A stretch of 43,886 nucleotides of DNA from positions 1-43,886 of the IMG/VR virus record IMGVR_UViG_3300027730_000932; one strand, 5' to 3'. The DNA comes from a virus. A model generated the notes under the pieces. That model did no database searches. It had not been told where the DNA came from and was given only the letters and a program-made list of their open reading frames with translations. This document shows positions 40,945-43,886 of the stretch, one piece after another (the first letter of the stretch is position 1; each line of letters opens with the position of its first letter). The position numbers were made by a program, and so were the translations under genes.

Positions 40945-43371
40945 ATGGCATATGTTATTATAAACGATCCTACTGGTGGTTTAACATCAACAGTAAGATG
41001 TGATAATCAAAACACCGCAACTAAACAATATGCAACAGTAACCGGTGGTTATCAAAATACATCATCAGGAAAATATTCATTTGTTGGTGGTGGACAAAAT
41101 AACACATCATCTTGTTATAACTCAGTTGTTGGCGGAGGGTTTTCAAATACATCTTCAGGGTTTTGTTCAGGAATTCTTGGTGGTTCATTAAATGTTGCCA
41201 ATGGTGAGTTTTCATTTATTGGTGGTGGAAAAAATAATACCGCCTCAGATTCTTTATCAGTTGTTGCGGGTGGGACATTTAATGTTTCTTCTTGTGAATG
41301 TACTGTAGTTGGTGGTGGTGAAAATAACACGGTTAATTCTTATTATGGGATTATAGGTGGTGGTTTAAACAATACATCTATTGCTGACTTCTCAATTGTT
41401 GGTGGTGGTTGTAATAACGCAAACTTAGGAAGTTCTTCTGTTGTTGGTGGAGGTAACTCAAACACATCGGTATCAAACTTTTCTGTTGTTGCTGGTGGTA
41501 CAAGAAATCAAAACTACGGAACTTACGCCACAATATCTGGAGGTATTTGTAATAAAGCCTATTTAGATGGTGTAACAATTGGTGGTGGTTCATTTAACAC
41601 CGCATTAAAATATAATTCAGTTATCGCGGGAGGTTATGGAAATACTGTATCAGGATATGGGTCAACCGTATCTGGGGGATATACAAATACCGTAATTGGT
41701 GATTACTCAGTGGTTACTGGAGGTGAAGGTAATTTTACTGGTGTTATTGGTGGAATTGATATTCTTAATAATCCTGTTGTGTCAAGTGCAAATACAATTA
41801 GTGGATACTTTAATGATATTACACCATCATCTACTCTTTCTGGTTTTGGATTTGGTGGTCAAGTGAATTTTAATTTTACGTCTCCTGGAACTTTAAGTAG
41901 TTATTATTTAGTAAGTAAAGGTAGTGATTATGTAAATAATGATACATTAACTTTTTTAGGGTCTAAATTTGGTGGTACATCCCCATCGGATGATGTTACT
42001 CTTGAGATAACAACAGACAACTACGGTGATTTTGTTGCTATTGGTGGGGGTAGTGTCAATTCATCTAGAAAAAATCATAGTACAATAAGTGGTGGTTATA
42101 GTAATACAATTGACGGAAACTGTTCTACAATTGGTGGTGGATGTTGTAATACAATAACAAGATGTTCTCAATACTCAACAATAAGTGGTGGTAGGAGAAA
42201 CTGTACTTACGGTAATTATTCTACAATTTCAGGTGGACGATGTAACAACGCTGGATCTTATGGTACGGTAAGTAGAACTTATAACTCAGTATATACTGGA
42301 GGAACATTAAACGGAACGTTTCTTTCTATAAACCCAACATCAACCAATTCATTGTATGGTTCAGGTGGACAGTTCGATTTTGGTTTCATCACAGGATTAT
42401 TAGTTAATATAAGGATACCATACGGAGGACAACTTTACCAAGGAGGAGATAGATTATTTTTTGATGGTTCTTTGTTTGGAGGTGTGACTGGTACTGATGA
42501 TGTTACATTCCAGGTAAATACTAGTAATTTAGATTATGCGACTGTTGGTGGTGGATGTCGTAATACCGCCTCATCAGAGTACTCAACAGTAAGTGGTGGT
42601 TATGAAAATACCATATCAACTATATCTAATTACTCAACTATTGCCGGTGGTGCAGACAACACTATAAGTGGTTATTACTCAACTGTTGGCGGGGGTGAAT
42701 TTAATATTATAGATGGTAATAATTCAACAATTAGTGGCGGGTATTATAACACAGTAAGTTCATCCTGTTCAACAATTAGTGGAGGTATTTGTAATACTGC
42801 AAGTTCTTTATACTCAACAATTGGTGGAGGTCGTAATAACATAACATTGTGTAATGGATCAACCGTAAGTGGTGGATATCAAAATACTGCCGTTTCAGTT
42901 TATTCTTTTATTGGAGGTGGAAAAACAAATACGGTTTATGGTGATTGTTCTTTTATTTTATCTGATAATTCTATATTAAGTGGAAATAGGTCCGCAATTA
43001 TTGGGGGTTCTGGAATTACAGGGACAACCGATAATACGGTTTATGTTCCTAACTTATCAATAGGAGGTAGTTTAAGTAAAAATTCAATTACTGTTGATGC
43101 GTTTTCCGATCCAGGATTAACATCTACAGATAATATTGTTTTCTTTAACGCATCTACCGGTGGTGGTACAATTTATTTACCGTTACCTGTTTTAGGAAAA
43201 GAAATTATATTAATTAGATATTCAACCACTAATACCGCAATTTTAGGTACAACCGGAGGGGCAACAATTAATGGTTCATCTACTAAAGGATTAAGCACAC
43301 CGTTATATACTATAACCAGAGTTATTAGTAATGGGTTTGATTGGTTTGCAAACGAAGGTATTCCATTATAA
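40945..43371 (+). CDS. Second tail fibre with YadA-head-like repeats and two inserted modules
   Basis: The 808-residue fibre is a paralogue of the one before it. It shares the start MAYVIINDPTGG and TSTVRC and then has about 30 GGxxN repeats. The array is interrupted twice, at nt about 41740-42030 and 42270-42530. The inserts carry the pattern YxxGGxxYxxGDxLxFxGSxFGGxxxxDDVTxxV; the best example is GGQLYQGGDRLFFDGSLFGG. It ends with a TVYVPNLSIGG neck and a tip domain (SDPGLTSTDNIVFFNASTGG ... ISNGFDWFANEG) of the type seen at the ends of phage fibres, presumably receptor-binding. The Hep/Hag beta-roll predicts a trimer. Confidence 0.85.
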   Translation: MAYVIINDPTGGLTSTVRCDNQNTATKQYATVTGGYQNTSSGKYSFVGGGQNNTSSCYNSVVGGGFSNTSSGFCSGILGGSLNVANGEFSFIGGGKNNTASDSLSVVAGGTFNVSSCECTVVGGGENNTVNSYYGIIGGGLNNTSIADFSIVGGGCNNANLGSSSVVGGGNSNTSVSNFSVVAGGTRNQNYGTYATISGGICNKAYLDGVTIGGGSFNTALKYNSVIAGGYGNTVSGYGSTVSGGYTNTVIGDYSVVTGGEGNFTGVIGGIDILNNPVVSSANTISGYFNDITPSSTLSGFGFGGQVNFNFTSPGTLSSYYLVSKGSDYVNNDTLTFLGSKFGGTSPSDDVTLEITTDNYGDFVAIGGGSVNSSRKNHSTISGGYSNTIDGNCSTIGGGCCNTITRCSQYSTISGGRRNCTYGNYSTISGGRCNNAGSYGTVSRTYNSVYTGGTLNGTFLSINPTSTNSLYGSGGQFDFGFITGLLVNIRIPYGGQLYQGGDRLFFDGSLFGGVTGTDDVTFQVNTSNLDYATVGGGCRNTASSEYSTVSGGYENTISTISNYSTIAGGADNTISGYYSTVGGGEFNIIDGNNSTISGGYYNTVSSSCSTISGGICNTASSLYSTIGGGRNNITLCNGSTVSGGYQNTAVSVYSFIGGGKTNTVYGDCSFILSDNSILSGNRSAIIGGSGITGTTDNTVYVPNLSIGGSLSKNSITVDAFSDPGLTSTDNIVFFNASTGGGTIYLPLPVLGKEIILIRYSTTNTAILGTTGGATINGSSTKGLSTPLYTITRVISNGFDWFANEGIPL
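41000..43010 (+). repeat. 48-base coding repeat array (GGxxN units)
   Basis: Degenerate repeats of about 48 bases (16 codons) recur through this fibre, with GGTGGT and AATAC/AACAC elements in each unit and a run-on codon pattern. It is interrupted by the two inserts. Being coding and diverged, it is not a CRISPR or satellite, but it is a likely site for slippage and recombination. Confidence 0.75.
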
Positions 43372-43392
43372 TAAAAAATTAAAAATATAATT

Positions 43393-43420
43393 AACCCCTC
43401 CCACAAAGAGGGGTTTTTTA
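43393..43420 (+). terminator. Rho-independent terminator after second fibre
   Basis: AACCCCTC (43393-43400) pairs with GAGGGGTT (43408-43415) across a 7-base loop, then a T run. Confidence 0.9.
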
Positions 43421-43459
43421 TTTAATACACTTTTATATTTGATTTTTTATATTTAAGGT

Positions 43460-43886
43460 ATGTTTGTAAGTGTTTGTAATAAAGATTATTTAATTGGGTT
43501 TGAGGTAATGTTAAAATCATTAATTGATAATAACCCAAGAGTTGTAAATGAAAATATCCCATTTGTTATAATTAGTAACGATTTAAACCCTGAAGATTTA
43601 ATTACCTCAAGAAAAATATACAACAATATTCATATAAAAAGGTTTGATACTGAAAAATATTCTGAGATAGAAAAATTAAAAGACCAACAAAGAATGTTTG
43701 GTGATTATACAAAATATGAAATTTTTTCATTAACCGAATTTAAAAAGATTATTTTTTTAGATTGTGACATTGTAGTGTTAGGTAACATAGATTATCTGAT
43801 TGATTATGAAAAACCATTTGGTGCGGTAAGAGAACTTTATATTGACCAATATAACACTGGAGTTATGGTAATTAGTAAAGAATTTT
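43460..43886 (+). CDS. Family 8-type glycosyltransferase, 3' end beyond window
   Basis: An open frame from ATG 43460 runs past the window end (142 codons seen). MFVSVCNKDYLIGFEVMLKS starts a GT-A fold. LTEFKKIIFLDCDIVVLGNI has the DxD metal-binding motif (DCD) in the context typical of GT8/glycogenin-like transferases, and YNTGVMVIS matches their acceptor-side NxGVMVI pattern. It is the seventh glycosyltransferase in the window, and the only one next to the fibre genes, so a fibre is a sensible acceptor candidate. Length and C-terminus are unknown. Confidence 0.85.
   Translation, partial: MFVSVCNKDYLIGFEVMLKSLIDNNPRVVNENIPFVIISNDLNPEDLITSRKIYNNIHIKRFDTEKYSEIEKLKDQQRMFGDYTKYEIFSLTEFKKIIFLDCDIVVLGNIDYLIDYEKPFGAVRELYIDQYNTGVMVISKEF

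Noticed and set aside
41000-43010. CRISPR-like regular 48-base spacing of repeats
   Set aside because: The repeats are inside one intact reading frame, diverged at third positions, with no identical repeat/unique spacer pattern; they encode GGxxN beta-roll units of a fibre.
1-43886. tRNA or other RNA genes
   Set aside because: No cloverleaf-like stretch or conserved GGTTCRA-type arm was seen in the intergenic gaps, which are all under about 135 bases; tRNAscan-SE or Infernal would be decisive.

Overview
The window looks like part of the genome of a large, AT-rich, T4-related myovirus infecting a bacterium of the phylum Bacteroidota, probably a flavobacterium. The T4 relationship rests on an adjacent scaffold (gp22-like) and major capsid gene (gp23-like), a gp5-like baseplate OB-fold protein and a gp55-like late sigma factor. 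The host inference rests on three things: a protein with a flavobacterial type IX secretion (T9SS) C-terminal signal, a DUF4494-like protein at the left edge, and two promoters of the Bacteroidota form TTTG-N19-TAnnTTTG. Leaders are A-rich with almost no Shine-Dalgarno signals. I saw no tRNA, rRNA, CRISPR array or insertion sequence.

Layout. 1-8428 is mostly rightward: DUF4494-like fragment, scaffold, capsid, an HNH endonuclease in its own terminator-bounded cassette, a chimeric T9SS-type surface protein and a probable capsid-targeted polyprotein. 8425-9904 holds small leftward accessory genes, two behind host-like promoters. 9934-17148 is a leftward tail/baseplate block: Cys-rich modular protein, structural protein, gp5-like hub and a large helical protein. 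17150-18282 holds a small coiled-coil protein and the late sigma factor. 18282-31410 is a long, tightly overlapped leftward block dominated by sugar chemistry: six glycosyltransferases, three FkbM-type methyltransferases and the GDP-mannose to GDP-L-fucose pair (gmd, fcl). PhoH, a dead-looking HAD protein, dUTPase and a DEDD exonuclease are interleaved. 31520-34446 has five small virion or accessory proteins, including a stand-alone WYL domain and a LETM1-like protein. 34499 onward is rightward: a Cys-rich structural protein, two very long repeat fibres (1362 and 808 residues) and the start of a GT8-type glycosyltransferase cut by the window end.

How it fits together. The fibres and Cys-rich proteins are the probable exterior of the particle. 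The sugar block can make GDP-fucose and transfer and methylate sugars, so a plausible but unproven job is decorating those fibres or altering host surface glycans. The sigma factor probably reads a recurring TATTTATA motif found 10-43 bases before the first gene of most late-type operons and divergently between operons. The two host-like promoters drive small, probably early, accessory genes.

Most notable observations: the two promoter classes; a phage-encoded T9SS-tagged protein; capsid-targeting-like peptides ending in (I/L)xE at the start of several proteins, one also internally; a 55-residue stand-alone copy of the C-terminal module of its 674-residue neighbour; CxxC motifs recurring across virion proteins; and a fibre built from three tandem copies of one unit.
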